64,000 nt of DNA from Streptomyces koelreuteriae (lineage in GTDB: Bacteria > Actinomycetota > Actinomycetes > Streptomycetales > Streptomycetaceae), in NCBI RefSeq assembly GCF_018604545.1, contig NZ_CP075896.1, forward strand, positions 1,488,001-1,552,000, in the 5' to 3' direction. The stretch's first letter is position 1, and the number at the start of each line of letters is the position of its first letter. Both the position numbers and the translations under genes were made by a program. A model generated the notes under the pieces. That model was not told where the DNA came from, searched no databases, and saw nothing but the letters and a program-made list of their open reading frames with translations. Shown here one piece after another: positions 7,834 to 16,746 of the stretch.

Positions 7834-8931
7834 TCACTCACCCGCCGGGGCCGTGTCGGCGACGGGGATGCCGAAGTCCGGGGTGCCGTCCGGCTTCCAG
7901 CCGAGCTTCTGGATGCGGGTGTGGCGGTTGGGGTCGTTCAGGGGGTCGCCGTTGATGTCCTTGTACTGGCGGGCGTGGTAGACGAGGACGTCGGTGCGGC
8001 CGTCCTCGGCGACCGTGAAGCAGTTGTGGCCGGGGCCGTACTGCTTGGTGGTGTCGTTGCTGGTGAAGACCGGGGTCGGCGACTTGGCCCAGCTGACGGG
8101 GTCCAGGAGGTGGCTGTCGGCGTCGGCGGTCAGCAGGCCCACGCAGTAGTGGGAGTCGGTGGCGCTGGCCGAGTAGGTCATGAAGAGGCGGCCGTTGCGC
8201 TTCAGCACGTAGGGGCCCTCGTTGACCTTGTAGCCGATGCGCTCCCAGTCGTACTCCGGGGTGGAGAGCCGCACCTGCGGGCCCGTGAGGGTCCAGGGGT
8301 TCGCCATCTCGGAGAGGAAGATGCCGGTGTTGTTGTCCATGCCGGGCTCGTGCTGCGCCCAGGCGAGGTAGCGGGAGCCCCGGTGGGTGAAGGTGGTGGC
8401 GTCCAGGGAGAAGGTCTCCCAGGCCGTCTTGACCTGGCCCTTCTCCACCCAGGTGCCCTGGAAGGGGTTGGGGTGGGCGTTCTCCAGGACCCAGATGCGG
8501 ATCGCCCAGACGTCCTCGGCGGGCGCGGAGGCGAAGTAGATGTACCACTTGCCGCCGATGCGGTGCAGTTCGGGCGCCCAGATGTGCGCGCCCATGTTCC
8601 CGGTGGGGTGGGCACGCCAGATGACGGACTCGTCGGCCGTGCCGAGGCCGTTCAGGGTGCGGGAGCGGCGCAGGATGATGCGGTCGTACTCGGGGGCGGT
8701 GGCGGTGAAGTAGTAGAAGCCGTCCGTGTGCCGGTGGATGTGCGGATCGGCCCGGTTGCGGACGAGCGGGTTCTCGAAGGGCGCCGGCTTCGGGCGCCTC
8801 ACCGGCGCGGCGGCCTGGGCCACACCGGGGACGACGGGCACGGCGGCCAGGGCGCCGGCGGCTGCGGCACCCTTCAGCAGAAGTCTGCGGCTGGGGGGTT
8901 CGGGCAGGGCGTGGTCGCGTTCGCGGCTCAT
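7834..8931 (-). CDS. Secreted GH43 alpha-L-arabinofuranosidase (subfamily 26-like)
   Basis: 365 residues with a Tat signal (SRRLLLKGAAAAGALAAVP). The GH43 propeller starts NPLVRNRADPHIHRHTDG, where the Asp in ADPHI is the base. The second Asp is in SLDATTF and the acid Glu is in KVNEGPYVLK. The YFTATAPEYDRIILRRS segment is typical of subfamily 26, which includes exo-1,5-alpha-L-arabinofuranosidase of Streptomyces avermitilis. It would strip arabinose from arabinan or arabinogalactan side chains before the galactanase acts. It is the first gene of a two-gene operon with the galactanase and has its own promoter (8999-9027). Confidence 0.88.
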   Translation of the reverse strand: MSRERDHALPEPPSRRLLLKGAAAAGALAAVPVVPGVAQAAAPVRRPKPAPFENPLVRNRADPHIHRHTDGFYYFTATAPEYDRIILRRSRTLNGLGTADESVIWRAHPTGNMGAHIWAPELHRIGGKWYIYFASAPAEDVWAIRIWVLENAHPNPFQGTWVEKGQVKTAWETFSLDATTFTHRGSRYLAWAQHEPGMDNNTGIFLSEMANPWTLTGPQVRLSTPEYDWERIGYKVNEGPYVLKRNGRLFMTYSASATDSHYCVGLLTADADSHLLDPVSWAKSPTPVFTSNDTTKQYGPGHNCFTVAEDGRTDVLVYHARQYKDINGDPLNDPNRHTRIQKLGWKPDGTPDFGIPVADTAPAGE

Positions 8932-8998
8932 GCGGGGGGCTGCCTCTCACTGGCGTTGTCTGATATTTCGAACACCATCTGTCATTACGAACGCCGAA

Positions 8999-9027
8999 AA
9001 GGTAAGGGTGTGTCACGGGGAGGTCAA
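8999..9027 (-). promoter_or_regulatory. Sigma-70-type promoter for the GH43 operon
   Basis: On the minus strand TTGACC (9022-9027) is separated by 17 bp from TACCTT (8999-9004). Downstream, between the -10 and the ATG at 8931, two TTCG-containing half-sites lie about 22 nt apart, one of them inside the palindrome TTCGAA (8967-8972). These could bind a regulator over the transcription start. Confidence 0.6.
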
Positions 9028-9057
9028 CGGGTCTGACGGGACGAAGACGGCCGGGCC

Positions 9058-10120
9058 TCAGAAGGGGCGGCGGTACGGGTACTTGTCCACTCGGTCGTGG
9101 ATCGCGCGCAGCCATGGCTCGCGGACGGCGGGCAATCGGGCCAGTGTGTGGAGGAGGATGCGCGGGTCGGGCCGGAACAGCGACCGTGGGCGCAGGGGCA
9201 GGGGATCGTCGCGCTCGACTCCGTCGGGCAGGCGGCCGCTGGTGGGCGTGGGCAACTGCGCGGGCTCAAGGGCCAGGTGGAGCCACACGCCGGCGGGCAC
9301 GGGCACGGTGTGCGCGACGCCGGGCGGTGCCTGCCACACCTCGCCGGTGCGCGGGTGCCGGGGGACGAGGGCGATGTCGGGGGCGGGGTCGAGGGCGGGC
9401 AGGCCCGGTCCGGCGAGGGCGGCCGTCTTTCCTCGGTGCACGCTTGTGCGGGAGCAGCAGATCGAGCGCTCGGCCCAGCGTCTCGGCGAGGAGACCGTCG
9501 GGAACGCTCACCGGTGTGCCCACCGCGGCGGCCAGCAGGTGGGCCAGGGCCGATCCGAGGGCCGCCTCCCAGCGGGGATCCCACCACCCGCCCTGCTCGA
9601 CGGGCGGGACGGCCTCGTACTCCCGGCCCAGCGCCGCCCAGTCCGCCGGGAGAGCGGGTGCGTCGGCGGTGAGGGGGTGAACGGCGTCCGGGTCGAGCCA
9701 CACCGCCTGCCAGAGCGTGCAGTCGTCGACGCGTGTCGCGACGGGCCGTCCGCACCGGGCGCAGGCCAGGTTGGGGCCGCTGCTCCCGTCCAGCCCCAGG
9801 CAGTAGCCCTCGCATCGCCCGGGGATGAGAACGGTGCCGCGCACATCACCGGGCGCGACGACGATCGCGCCGGGCGACCCGAAGGACAGCGCGGGTACGG
9901 GCGCGAACACGCCCCGGGCCGAGGACTCTTGCGCCGCGACCTCGCTCCACTGCCGCCAGGGCGGTCCGAAGGGTTCGGGTTCGACGGCGTAGGTGCCCGA
10001 TTCCATCAGGGCGGGGAGCAGCTCATGGCTGTAGGTCTGACGGGCGTGGTCGGGAAGCGCCACCCGCGACACGGGCACGGTCAGCTCGGCGCCGCATCGC
10101 GTACACCCGAACACGGGCAA
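9058..10120 (-). pseudogene. Hypothetical protein gene interrupted by a frameshift
   Basis: Two consecutive reading frames appear to encode one protein. The first, from TTG 10120 (or GTG 10114; GGGGGAGG upstream), has a zinc-ribbon-like start (FGCTRCGAEL), a second CARCG motif and a helical region ending near LDLLLPHK. The homologous-looking continuation (ALAGPGLPALDPAPDIALVP through DKYPYRRPF) is in the next frame, ending at 9058. The switch must be at about 9425-9445. Past the switch the first frame degenerates into Arg/Pro-rich sequence. A lesion, a sequencing error, or two overlapping genes (GTG at 9441) are all possible; I favour a single gene with a frameshift. The function is unknown. 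Confidence 0.6.
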
Positions 10121-10137
10121 TTGGCCTCCCCCTTGCT

Positions 10138-10157
10138 CTCCCCCTGGTCAGGGGGAG
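10138..10157. promoter_or_regulatory. Perfect palindrome between divergent genes
   Basis: CTCCCCCTG-GT-CAGGGGGAG, 9-bp arms around 2 bases, 18 bp upstream of the reverse gene start at 10120 and about 70 bp upstream of the surface-protein gene. It is operator-like in position; no T-tract marks it as a terminator. Confidence 0.45.
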
Positions 10158-10228
10158 TATCGCGGCGCGGCCACAGGTCGCCAACCCAATTTCTGTTATC
10201 GGCGCCCGCCGCCCCCGTCTCCGGTGAT

Positions 10229-12343
10229 GTGCGCAGCCTCACCACCCACACCACAGCAGCGGCCGTCGGCGTCCTCGCGGCGGTCGTGCCCCTCGTCACC
10301 GCTCCCCCGGCGGCGGCCGACGGTCCCCGGGATGTCACGGGCGCCGTGCTCGCCGGGCGGGATGTGACGCTCGCCGGGGACACGGTCGTCGCCGTGCCGC
10401 CCGGGACGACGACGTACGACGGCGTGTTCCGGGGTGAGGGGACGCTGACCGTGCGGGGCAGCGGGACACTGGTCCTCACCAGGGACAGTGACGTCACGCT
10501 GCCCCGGTCCCGGCAGCGGCAGACCGTGCGGACGCTCGGCGGGAACCACCCGTATGTGACCGTGGCCCGACCCGACCCGCCCGCGATCACCGTGGAGCGC
10601 GGGGCGACCCTCCAGTACGGCGACGGGGGCACGACCGGGCTCATCGGCCACTTCCCTTACGGCACACCGGCGTTCCGGCTCAACCAGGACAACATCCGGG
10701 TCGACGGCACCCTGCGGCTCGCCCTGAGGAGCGCCTACAACCTGGGCACCATCAGCGGCTCCGGGCTGATCAGCCAGCCGCGTTTCCTCTGGGGCACCTG
10801 GGACCTGTCGGGGGCCCACTCCTTCTCCGGGGTGATCGACAACGGCACACAGGTGAACGCCGGGCGACCGGAGTACGCGACCTCGCTGCCGCGCCTGCGC
10901 AAGCTCCTCAACCAGGGCACCTTCACCGTGGACACCCCGCTGGGGCAGACCGTCACGATGGGCATGGACTTCTACCAGCGCGAGTACGGCAGCGACATCA
11001 ACGTCCAGTCGCGGCCGGGCGGCAAGGTCGTCCTGACCGGGCAGTACAGCTGGTCGGACCGGGGCGGCGACACCGACCCCTCGCTCAGCGACCCCGCCCT
11101 GAACTGGACGCCCGCCCGAAAGAACGTGAACAAGCGCGGCACCAACATCAAGGGCGCGAACGTCCGGTGGGGCGACGGCACCACGAACAGGATCTTCATG
11201 CCGGGCACGGCGGAGACCGTGTACATCAACCTCCTCGCGGCCCGGGAGCGTTCGAGGCTCACCTTCGACTACAACGGCCCGGTGACGCTCGGCGCCCCCA
11301 TCGGCGGCGGCCGGTTCCACGACTCGCTCTCCGCCCCCGGAGCCGGTGACATCGTCATCGCCGGAACTCCCGGCAACGACGTGACCTTCGCGGCCGTCCA
11401 GCACTACGACGGCTCCACCACGGTCGAGAAGGGCGCGGTCCTGCGCCTCGGCAGCGGGAAGCGCGGCGGCGACGGCGGTCTGTACACGCGAGGCGCCCGC
11501 TCCGAGGTCGTCAACAACGGCTCCCTCGTCCTGCGCAACACGGACCAGCCCCTCACCCTGTCCCGCGTCGGCGGCAGCGGCTCGCTCACCCAGTCGGGCG
11601 CGGCCACAACGACCCTCACGGGCGGCGCGGTGACGTACACCGGGCCGACCACGGTCTCCCGGGGCACACTGGCCCTGCGCGAAGGCGCCACACTCGCCCG
11701 GAGCAAGGCGATCCGGCTCACCTCGGCCGGAGCCCGCCTGGACACGGGCCGGGCGGGCCTGCACGTCTCGACCACCCTGAGCGGCAAGGGCACAGTGCAA
11801 GGGGCGGTCACCAACGAGGGAACCGTCACGACCGGCCTCACCGTCGACGGCCCCTACACGCAGGGCGCGAAAGGCTCCCTGCTCCTGCGGGAGAAGCCAC
11901 TGAAGGTGACGGGCGCGGTACGGCTGTCCGGAGACCTCGATGTGCCGGCGGCCGGGAAGCGGACCGCTCGGGTGATCCCCGTGCTCGACAACCAGGGCCG
12001 CTCCAAGCCCTCGGGAACCTTCACCGGCCTGAAGGAGGGCGCCCGGCTGAAGCTGGCCGGCACCACCTACCGCATCAGCTACCGCGCCGGTGACGGCAAC
12101 GACATCGCCCTGACAGCGGCCACCGCCACCCCGGTCCCGTCCCCCACCGCGCCGGACTCGCCCGCCTCCGACACGGTGACGCCCCGCAGCGCCGGCGCCT
12201 CGGAGAACATCGGCTTCGGCTGGTGGCCCTACGCGCTCGGCCTGGCCCTCGTCGTCAGCCTCGCCGTACCGATGGCGACGCGGCGCGGGCGGGGGCGGGG
12301 GCGGCGGGGCGGCGGACGTCATGCGGGCCGGGCTCGCCGGTGA
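10229..12343 (+). CDS. Surface protein with autotransporter-associated beta-strand repeats and C-terminal membrane anchor
   Basis: 704 residues. A Sec signal (residues about 8-33, ending PPAAADG) precedes a long beta-helix-like region. It contains recognisable autotransporter-associated repeats (PF12951-like), for example VQHYDGSTTVEKGAVLRLGS and VTYTGPTTVSRGTLALREGA, followed by SLTQSG and LSGKGTVQGAVTNEGTV strands. A Pro/Ser/Thr linker (about 630-655) is followed by a hydrophobic helix (WWPYALGLALVVSLAVPMA) and a very basic tail. That is the layout of a Gram-positive wall-spanning protein anchored in the membrane, not a true type V autotransporter, because no outer-membrane barrel is present. 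The GTG at 10229 is chosen from the signal peptide; its ribosome-binding site is weak. Role unknown. Confidence 0.75.
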   Translation: MRSLTTHTTAAAVGVLAAVVPLVTAPPAAADGPRDVTGAVLAGRDVTLAGDTVVAVPPGTTTYDGVFRGEGTLTVRGSGTLVLTRDSDVTLPRSRQRQTVRTLGGNHPYVTVARPDPPAITVERGATLQYGDGGTTGLIGHFPYGTPAFRLNQDNIRVDGTLRLALRSAYNLGTISGSGLISQPRFLWGTWDLSGAHSFSGVIDNGTQVNAGRPEYATSLPRLRKLLNQGTFTVDTPLGQTVTMGMDFYQREYGSDINVQSRPGGKVVLTGQYSWSDRGGDTDPSLSDPALNWTPARKNVNKRGTNIKGANVRWGDGTTNRIFMPGTAETVYINLLAARERSRLTFDYNGPVTLGAPIGGGRFHDSLSAPGAGDIVIAGTPGNDVTFAAVQHYDGSTTVEKGAVLRLGSGKRGGDGGLYTRGARSEVVNNGSLVLRNTDQPLTLSRVGGSGSLTQSGAATTTLTGGAVTYTGPTTVSRGTLALREGATLARSKAIRLTSAGARLDTGRAGLHVSTTLSGKGTVQGAVTNEGTVTTGLTVDGPYTQGAKGSLLLREKPLKVTGAVRLSGDLDVPAAGKRTARVIPVLDNQGRSKPSGTFTGLKEGARLKLAGTTYRISYRAGDGNDIALTAATATPVPSPTAPDSPASDTVTPRSAGASENIGFGWWPYALGLALVVSLAVPMATRRGRGRGRRGGGRHAGRARR

Positions 12344-12346
12344 GGC

Positions 12347-13174
12347 TCACACCTCGGACTCGCCCCACGACGTGACCACCGCTTCGTCGCCGACCGACAC
12401 CTTGCCGGGCCGCAGGACCGCGTACTTCGTGCCGAAGGCGATGCCGCCCTGGGAGGCGCGCCGGTAGCCGGCGAGGGTGCGCAGGGGTTCCGGGCCCGCC
12501 CTGGTTCCGGAGTGCTGGTCGACCAGGGTGACCGCGCAGCGGATGGCGAGCTTCGCATAGCCCAGTTCGGTGTCGCCGACGCGGATGCGGTGGGCGCGGT
12601 CCTCGGTGTGGGGGTCGTCCCAGCCGTCGATGACGAGGTTGGGGCGGAAGCGGTCCATGGGCAGCGGGCGTTCTCCGCGCTCGGCCAGTCTCCGGTTGAG
12701 CAGGTCGAGGGTGGAGCGGGAGAGGACGTGCAAGGCGCAGCTGTCGGCATAGCCGGAGGTGCCCGGTGTCATGCCGTCGGTCACCCGGTCGTGCTCCGGC
12801 GGTACGCGCACGAGCCGGCTCCGGGCGCCGAGCACGTCCGAGAGCCAGGCGGCCGCCTCATCGCCCTGGTCGATGCCCTGGAAGGTGTCACCGAACAGGT
12901 CGACCTTCTGCCGGGTGCCGGAGGCGTCCACGCTCAGGTGCAGGGCCCGAAGTCCTGGTGCCCGGAGCGTGAGGTGAGCGCCGTCGGCGGTGACAGCGGG
13001 CCGGATGAGGGCGAGGCGGGGGTCTCGGCGCTGCGTCCGGTACACGCCCTCCTCGCTGACCACCATGAAGCTGCGGTCGTCTGCCAGTCCGGCGGGCGTC
13101 AGCAGCGCCTCCCGGACCGATGTCCCGGCGCACCCCTTGAGGGGGTAGTACGTCAACTCGACCACGCGTGCCAT
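12347..13174 (-). CDS. MOSC domain protein (molybdenum cofactor-binding, mARC-like)
   Basis: 275 residues: an N-terminal MOSC beta-barrel domain (about 1-95, LTYYPLKGCAGTSVREALLT) and a C-terminal MOSC domain (about 120-270) with RFRPNLVIDG and LAIRCAVTLVDQ. The Cys in RCAVT is at the position that ligates Mo in mARC/YcbX-type proteins, which reduce N-hydroxylated compounds. Unlike YcbX there is no C-terminal ferredoxin domain, so it would need a separate electron donor. It is cytoplasmic. It lies 24 bp downstream of the phosphotransferase gene in the same direction. The ATG is preceded by GGAAGGGGGGGGAAGC. Confidence 0.87.
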   Translation of the reverse strand: MARVVELTYYPLKGCAGTSVREALLTPAGLADDRSFMVVSEEGVYRTQRRDPRLALIRPAVTADGAHLTLRAPGLRALHLSVDASGTRQKVDLFGDTFQGIDQGDEAAAWLSDVLGARSRLVRVPPEHDRVTDGMTPGTSGYADSCALHVLSRSTLDLLNRRLAERGERPLPMDRFRPNLVIDGWDDPHTEDRAHRIRVGDTELGYAKLAIRCAVTLVDQHSGTRAGPEPLRTLAGYRRASQGGIAFGTKYAVLRPGKVSVGDEAVVTSWGESEV

Positions 13175-13198
13175 GCTTCCCCCCCCTTCCGTCTGCCG

Positions 13199-14314
13199 TC
13201 AGCGTCCGCTGGGCGGCTCGGGAAAGCCGACTCGGGGAGCCAGCAGCCGGGCCTCGGCCGCCCAGTCGGCGAGGAAGGCGAGGGTCAGGCCGCGTTCGCG
13301 GTAGCGGAGTGCGGCGGGGACGGTGCCCGCGCCGCCGTAGTCCGTCTGCTCGTCGTCGGCCCGGGCCAGCATCAGCGCGGTGAGCCAGTCGTACTTCACG
13401 GCGGAGGCGCACACGCCGAGCCGTACGAGTCGTTCGTCGCCGTGCCAGCCGCTCTCGCGCAGGCCGTGCACATAGGCGTCGTAGGCCGCCTTGGCCAGGC
13501 CGGGGAGGTCGGCGGCGGGGACGAAGAGGTCGAAGACGGAGTCGGGGAGGTAGTTGCCGAGGTCCTCGCCGAGCGCTCCTTCGCCGGCGAACGCCCAGTC
13601 GAACAGGACGCTGTCGGGGCCGTCGGAGCGGACGTTGGCCGGCCACTGGTCGAGGTGGGAGAAGGTGCGGGGCAGGGACTCCATGACCGTGAGGAACCAC
13701 TCGCGGTCCTGGTGGAGGCGGACCATGTCGGCGCGTAGGCCCGCCGGGAAGTGCTCCCGGACCAGGGGGTGCCGCCAGGCCTCGTCGTCGTCGAGGAGGT
13801 CGTGGTTCGCCGTCCTCCCTGAGACGTAGTCGCGCAGGAAGGACCGGGACAGCCACGGCTGGTCCTCCCCCGCTCCCGTCGCGCCCTGCGCGGCGCCGAG
13901 CCGGTGGGCGTGCTCGATGTGCCGGGCGAGCGGCCAGGTCGTCGCCGCTTCACCCGGTACGTCCTCCAGCCACAGCGCCACATCGCCGTCGGGGCGGTCG
14001 ACGCAGGCCAGCAGCCGGGGCGCGCGGATGCCGTGCCGCTGCCAGACCTGGGCGAGCCCGGAGCGGTAGACGTAGGCCTCGCGGCGCCAGAAGTTCCAGT
14101 GCCGGGGGTCGTTGGAGGCGGACCAGGCGACGCTGGTCTCCTTCGTGCGCGTCAGCACCTTCACGACGGCCGAGCGGTCGCCTCCGGTGACCCTCCACAC
14201 CCCGGCCGTGACGCCGTTGTACGGGTTGTGCGGGAGCGGTTCGAACACCGCCTTCCCGGCCGGGACTCCCAGGACCTCACGTACTTCGGCATCAGCGACA
14301 GCGACCTCGGGCAT
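13199..14314 (-). CDS. Aminoglycoside phosphotransferase-family (APH/choline kinase-like) protein
   Basis: 371 residues with the eukaryotic-kinase-like fold. The phosphate-transfer loop is FSHLDQWPANV (Brenner motif HxDxxxxN) and the metal-binding Asp is in VLFDWAFAGEG. The N-lobe has AVVKVLTR with the likely ATP-binding Lys. Family members phosphorylate antibiotics, choline or other small molecules; the substrate here cannot be deduced and the gene is not next to an antibiotic cluster. The stop of the permease is 9 bp upstream, yet a TAGCAT box 6 nt before the ATG suggests an extra leaderless promoter. A MOSC protein gene follows. Confidence 0.85.
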   Translation of the reverse strand: MPEVAVADAEVREVLGVPAGKAVFEPLPHNPYNGVTAGVWRVTGGDRSAVVKVLTRTKETSVAWSASNDPRHWNFWRREAYVYRSGLAQVWQRHGIRAPRLLACVDRPDGDVALWLEDVPGEAATTWPLARHIEHAHRLGAAQGATGAGEDQPWLSRSFLRDYVSGRTANHDLLDDDEAWRHPLVREHFPAGLRADMVRLHQDREWFLTVMESLPRTFSHLDQWPANVRSDGPDSVLFDWAFAGEGALGEDLGNYLPDSVFDLFVPAADLPGLAKAAYDAYVHGLRESGWHGDERLVRLGVCASAVKYDWLTALMLARADDEQTDYGGAGTVPAALRYRERGLTLAFLADWAAEARLLAPRVGFPEPPSGR

Positions 14315-14320
14315 CCCCCG

Positions 14321-14326
14321 ATGCTA
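14321..14326 (-). promoter_or_regulatory. -10-like box, leaderless promoter for the phosphotransferase gene
   Basis: TAGCAT, then CGGGGG, then the ATG at 14314. It overlaps the end of the permease gene, so the phosphotransferase may be transcribed both with the permease and on its own. Confidence 0.4.
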
Positions 14327-15706
14327 TGCCGACGCCTCCGCCGTGTCCTTGCGTCCGCGCAGCCACACGTACACCGGAATCCCGGCGAACAGGAACAGCA
14401 CACCCTGGTAGACGGCCGCGTACCCGGCGCCCGCGATCAGCCAGAAGGAGAAGCCGAAGGAGAGGGCCGCCACGATCAGGTCGCGGGTGAGACCCGCGGG
14501 GCGGACGCGCTCGCGCGAGCCCCGGGCCAGCCAGTAGAGCTGGGCCGCCGCCGAGAGCAGATACGGCACACAGCCGGTGAACGTGGTGATCAGGACGAGG
14601 ACGCGGAAGGTGGTGTCCGGGCCGGCCGTGTAGTTGAGGCCGATGAGGAGCGTGCCGAGGACCGCGCAGGCCCACACGCCGAAGCCGGGGACACCGCCCT
14701 TGCCGAGCTTCGCGAACGGCGCGGGGAAGAGACCGTCGCGGGCGGCGGCGTACGGCATCTGCGCGGCCATGAGGATCCAGCCGTTGAGGCAGCCGGTGAT
14801 CGAGGCGACGGCGACCAGGGCGATGGCGGTGCCGCCCCAGGAGCTGCCGGTGATGGCGTTGACGGCGTCGGCGAAGGGGGCGCCGGAGTCGACGAGCCGG
14901 TCGTGCGGGACGAGGCCGAAGACGGCGATCGTGCCGAGGATGTAGACCAGGGCCGAGGCCAGGGTGCCGAGGACGCTCGCCCGGCCGACCGTGCGCTCCG
15001 GGTCGCGGACCTCGCCCGCGCTGACGGCGGCCGACTCCACCCCGAGGAAGCTGTACAGCAGCAGCGCGGCGGAGGCGGCCAGCGCCCCCGAGACGCTCTG
15101 GCCGGAGGCGTTGAACGGGCCGAAGTTGTCCGTGTCGACGAAGAACAGCCCGATCGTGGCGAGCAGCAGGAGCGGTACGAACTTCAGGATCGTCGAGACG
15201 ACCTGCACCGTGCCGACCCAGCGCGTGCCCGCGAAGTTGGCGGCGGCGGGCAGCCAGAGGGCGGCCAGGGCGACGACGGCCTGCAGGGCGTGGTTGCCGT
15301 GCAGGGGTATCAGGACGTCGACGTAGCCGACGACCGCGACGGCCAGGGCGGCGATGCTGACCCAGCACATCGTCCAGTACGACCAGGCCGACAGGAACCC
15401 GGCGAACTCGCCGAACGCGTCGCGCGGGTAGACGTAGAGACCGCCGGTGACCGGGCTGCGCCGGGCCAGCTTGCCGAAGAGCAGCGCGAGCGCCACGGCC
15501 CCCACCGAGAGCACGACGAAGGCGAGCAGGCTGATCGTGCCATAGGGGGCGACGGTGGCGGGCAGGGCGAAGATGCCGCCGCCGATGATGTTGCCCATGA
15601 CGAGTGCCGTGGCGGCCGCGAGGCCGAAGGTGCGGCGGGGAGCGGGGGCCGCCGGGGTGGCCGGTTCGGCGGGCTCGGCGGCCTCGGTGGGGCTGGGGAC
15701 GGTCAT
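14324..15706 (-). CDS. APC-family amino-acid / polyamine permease
   Basis: 460 residues and about 12 transmembrane helices. The first helix carries the APC signature GNIIGGGIFALPA, and TSPVTGGLYVYPRDAFGEFA-like sequence follows after helix 2. It belongs to the basic amino-acid/polyamine antiporter branch (APA) rather than to the AAT branch of S-methylmethionine permeases. It should import or exchange an amino acid or amine at the cytoplasmic membrane. The frame is open to 15754, but the ATG at 15706 has AGGA 7 nt upstream and starts just before the Pro/Ala-rich N-terminal tail. It is divergent from a homocysteine methyltransferase gene, which hints at a methionine- or methylmethionine-related role. 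Confidence 0.87.
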   Translation of the reverse strand: MTVPSPTEAAEPAEPATPAAPAPRRTFGLAAATALVMGNIIGGGIFALPATVAPYGTISLLAFVVLSVGAVALALLFGKLARRSPVTGGLYVYPRDAFGEFAGFLSAWSYWTMCWVSIAALAVAVVGYVDVLIPLHGNHALQAVVALAALWLPAAANFAGTRWVGTVQVVSTILKFVPLLLLATIGLFFVDTDNFGPFNASGQSVSGALAASAALLLYSFLGVESAAVSAGEVRDPERTVGRASVLGTLASALVYILGTIAVFGLVPHDRLVDSGAPFADAVNAITGSSWGGTAIALVAVASITGCLNGWILMAAQMPYAAARDGLFPAPFAKLGKGGVPGFGVWACAVLGTLLIGLNYTAGPDTTFRVLVLITTFTGCVPYLLSAAAQLYWLARGSRERVRPAGLTRDLIVAALSFGFSFWLIAGAGYAAVYQGVLFLFAGIPVYVWLRGRKDTAEASA

Positions 15707-15821
15707 GAGCGTTCCTGACAAGCGGAGGGGGAGGGTCCTGATCGTAACCGCCATCCCACATGGTGGTCGACCTGTTCATGTGCTGGACACAATCGGCTGG
15801 GTTCCGCCGCCGGATCTCGAT

Positions 15822-15827
15822 TACCGT
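15822..15827 (+). promoter_or_regulatory. -10-like box for the homocysteine methyltransferase gene
   Basis: TACCGT followed by 7 nt and the ATG at 15835, fitting a leaderless or near-leaderless transcript. Confidence 0.4.
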
Positions 15828-15834
15828 CGTGCCT

Positions 15835-16746
15835 ATGACGAGCACCATCACCCTCGCCGAAGCCCTCGCCGCCGGGACGGTCGTCCTCGACGGCGGCATG
15901 TCCAATCAGCTCGAATCCGCCGGGCACGACCTGAGCGACGAGCTGTGGTCGGCGCGGCTGCTCGCCGAACAGCCGGAGGCGATCACCGAGGCGCACCTGG
16001 CCTACTTCCGGGCGGGCGCGGACGTGGCGATCACCTCCAGCTACCAGGCCACCTTCGAGGGCTTCGCCAAGCGCGGGATCGGCCACGACCGGGCGGCCGA
16101 ACTCATGGCGCTCAGCGTGGAGTCGGCGCGGGAGGCGGCTCGCCGGGCGCGCGTCTCGCGGCCCCTGTGGGTGGCGGCCTCGGCGGGGCCCTACGGCGCG
16201 ATGCTCGCGGACGGCTCGGAGTACCGGGGCCGCTACGGGCTCACGATCGACGAACTGGAGCGTTTCCACCGCCCGCGTCTGGAGGTGCTGGCGGCGGCCC
16301 GCCCGGACGTCCTCGCCTTGGAGACGGTCCCCGACGCCGACGAGGCCGCGGCGCTGCTGCGGGCGGTGCGCGGGCTCGGGGTGCCGGCCTGGCTGACGTA
16401 CTCCGTCGCCGGTGGCCGCACGCATGCCGGGCAGTCGCTGGAGGAGGCCTTCGCCCTGGCCGCCGACGCGGACGAGGTCATCGCCGTCGGTGTGAACTGC
16501 TGCGCGCCCGAGGACGTGGACGCCGCCGCCTCGACCGCGGCCCGGGTCACCGGCAAGCCGGTGGTCGTCTACCCCAACAGCGGCGAGACCTGGGACGCCG
16601 GGGCCCGCGCCTGGACCGGACGATCCCGGTTCACCGCGGACCAGGTGACGGGCTGGCAGCAGGCGGGTGCCCGGCTGATCGGCGGGTGCTGCCGGGTGGG
16701 GCCGGAGGCGATCTCGGGGATCGCGGGGACGCTGGGCGCGGCGTAG
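15835..16746 (+). CDS. mmuM: Homocysteine S-methyltransferase
   Basis: 303 residues, the usual size for MmuM. The N-terminal VLDGGMSNQLESAG loop, the GVNCCAPEDV motif and the C-terminal GGCCRVGPEAI motif supply the three Cys ligands of the catalytic zinc. The enzyme transfers a methyl group from S-methylmethionine or S-adenosylmethionine to homocysteine, giving methionine, in the cytoplasm. It is divergent from an APC permease. That recalls the mmuPM pair of enteric bacteria, although the permease here is of another subfamily. A short GC hairpin follows the stop codon. Confidence 0.9.
   Translation: MTSTITLAEALAAGTVVLDGGMSNQLESAGHDLSDELWSARLLAEQPEAITEAHLAYFRAGADVAITSSYQATFEGFAKRGIGHDRAAELMALSVESAREAARRARVSRPLWVAASAGPYGAMLADGSEYRGRYGLTIDELERFHRPRLEVLAAARPDVLALETVPDADEAAALLRAVRGLGVPAWLTYSVAGGRTHAGQSLEEAFALAADADEVIAVGVNCCAPEDVDAAASTAARVTGKPVVVYPNSGETWDAGARAWTGRSRFTADQVTGWQQAGARLIGGCCRVGPEAISGIAGTLGAA

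Noticed and set aside
9058..9441. Separate 127-residue gene starting at GTG 9441
   Set aside because: No ribosome-binding site, and its sequence reads as the continuation of the upstream frame; I treat both as one frameshifted gene.
10196..12322. 708-codon minus-strand frame opposite the surface protein
   Set aside because: No signal, no domain; the forward frame has recognisable autotransporter repeats and a signal peptide.
13904..15718. 604-codon plus-strand frame opposite the permease
   Set aside because: Composition (Glu/Arg/Gly runs) is that of antisense high-GC sequence; the minus strand encodes a clear 12-helix permease.
15707..16746. Possible mmuP-mmuM pair for S-methylmethionine use
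   Set aside because: The permease has the GNIIGGGIF start of the polyamine/basic amino-acid antiporter branch, not the AAT branch of MmuP; I therefore do not name it mmuP.
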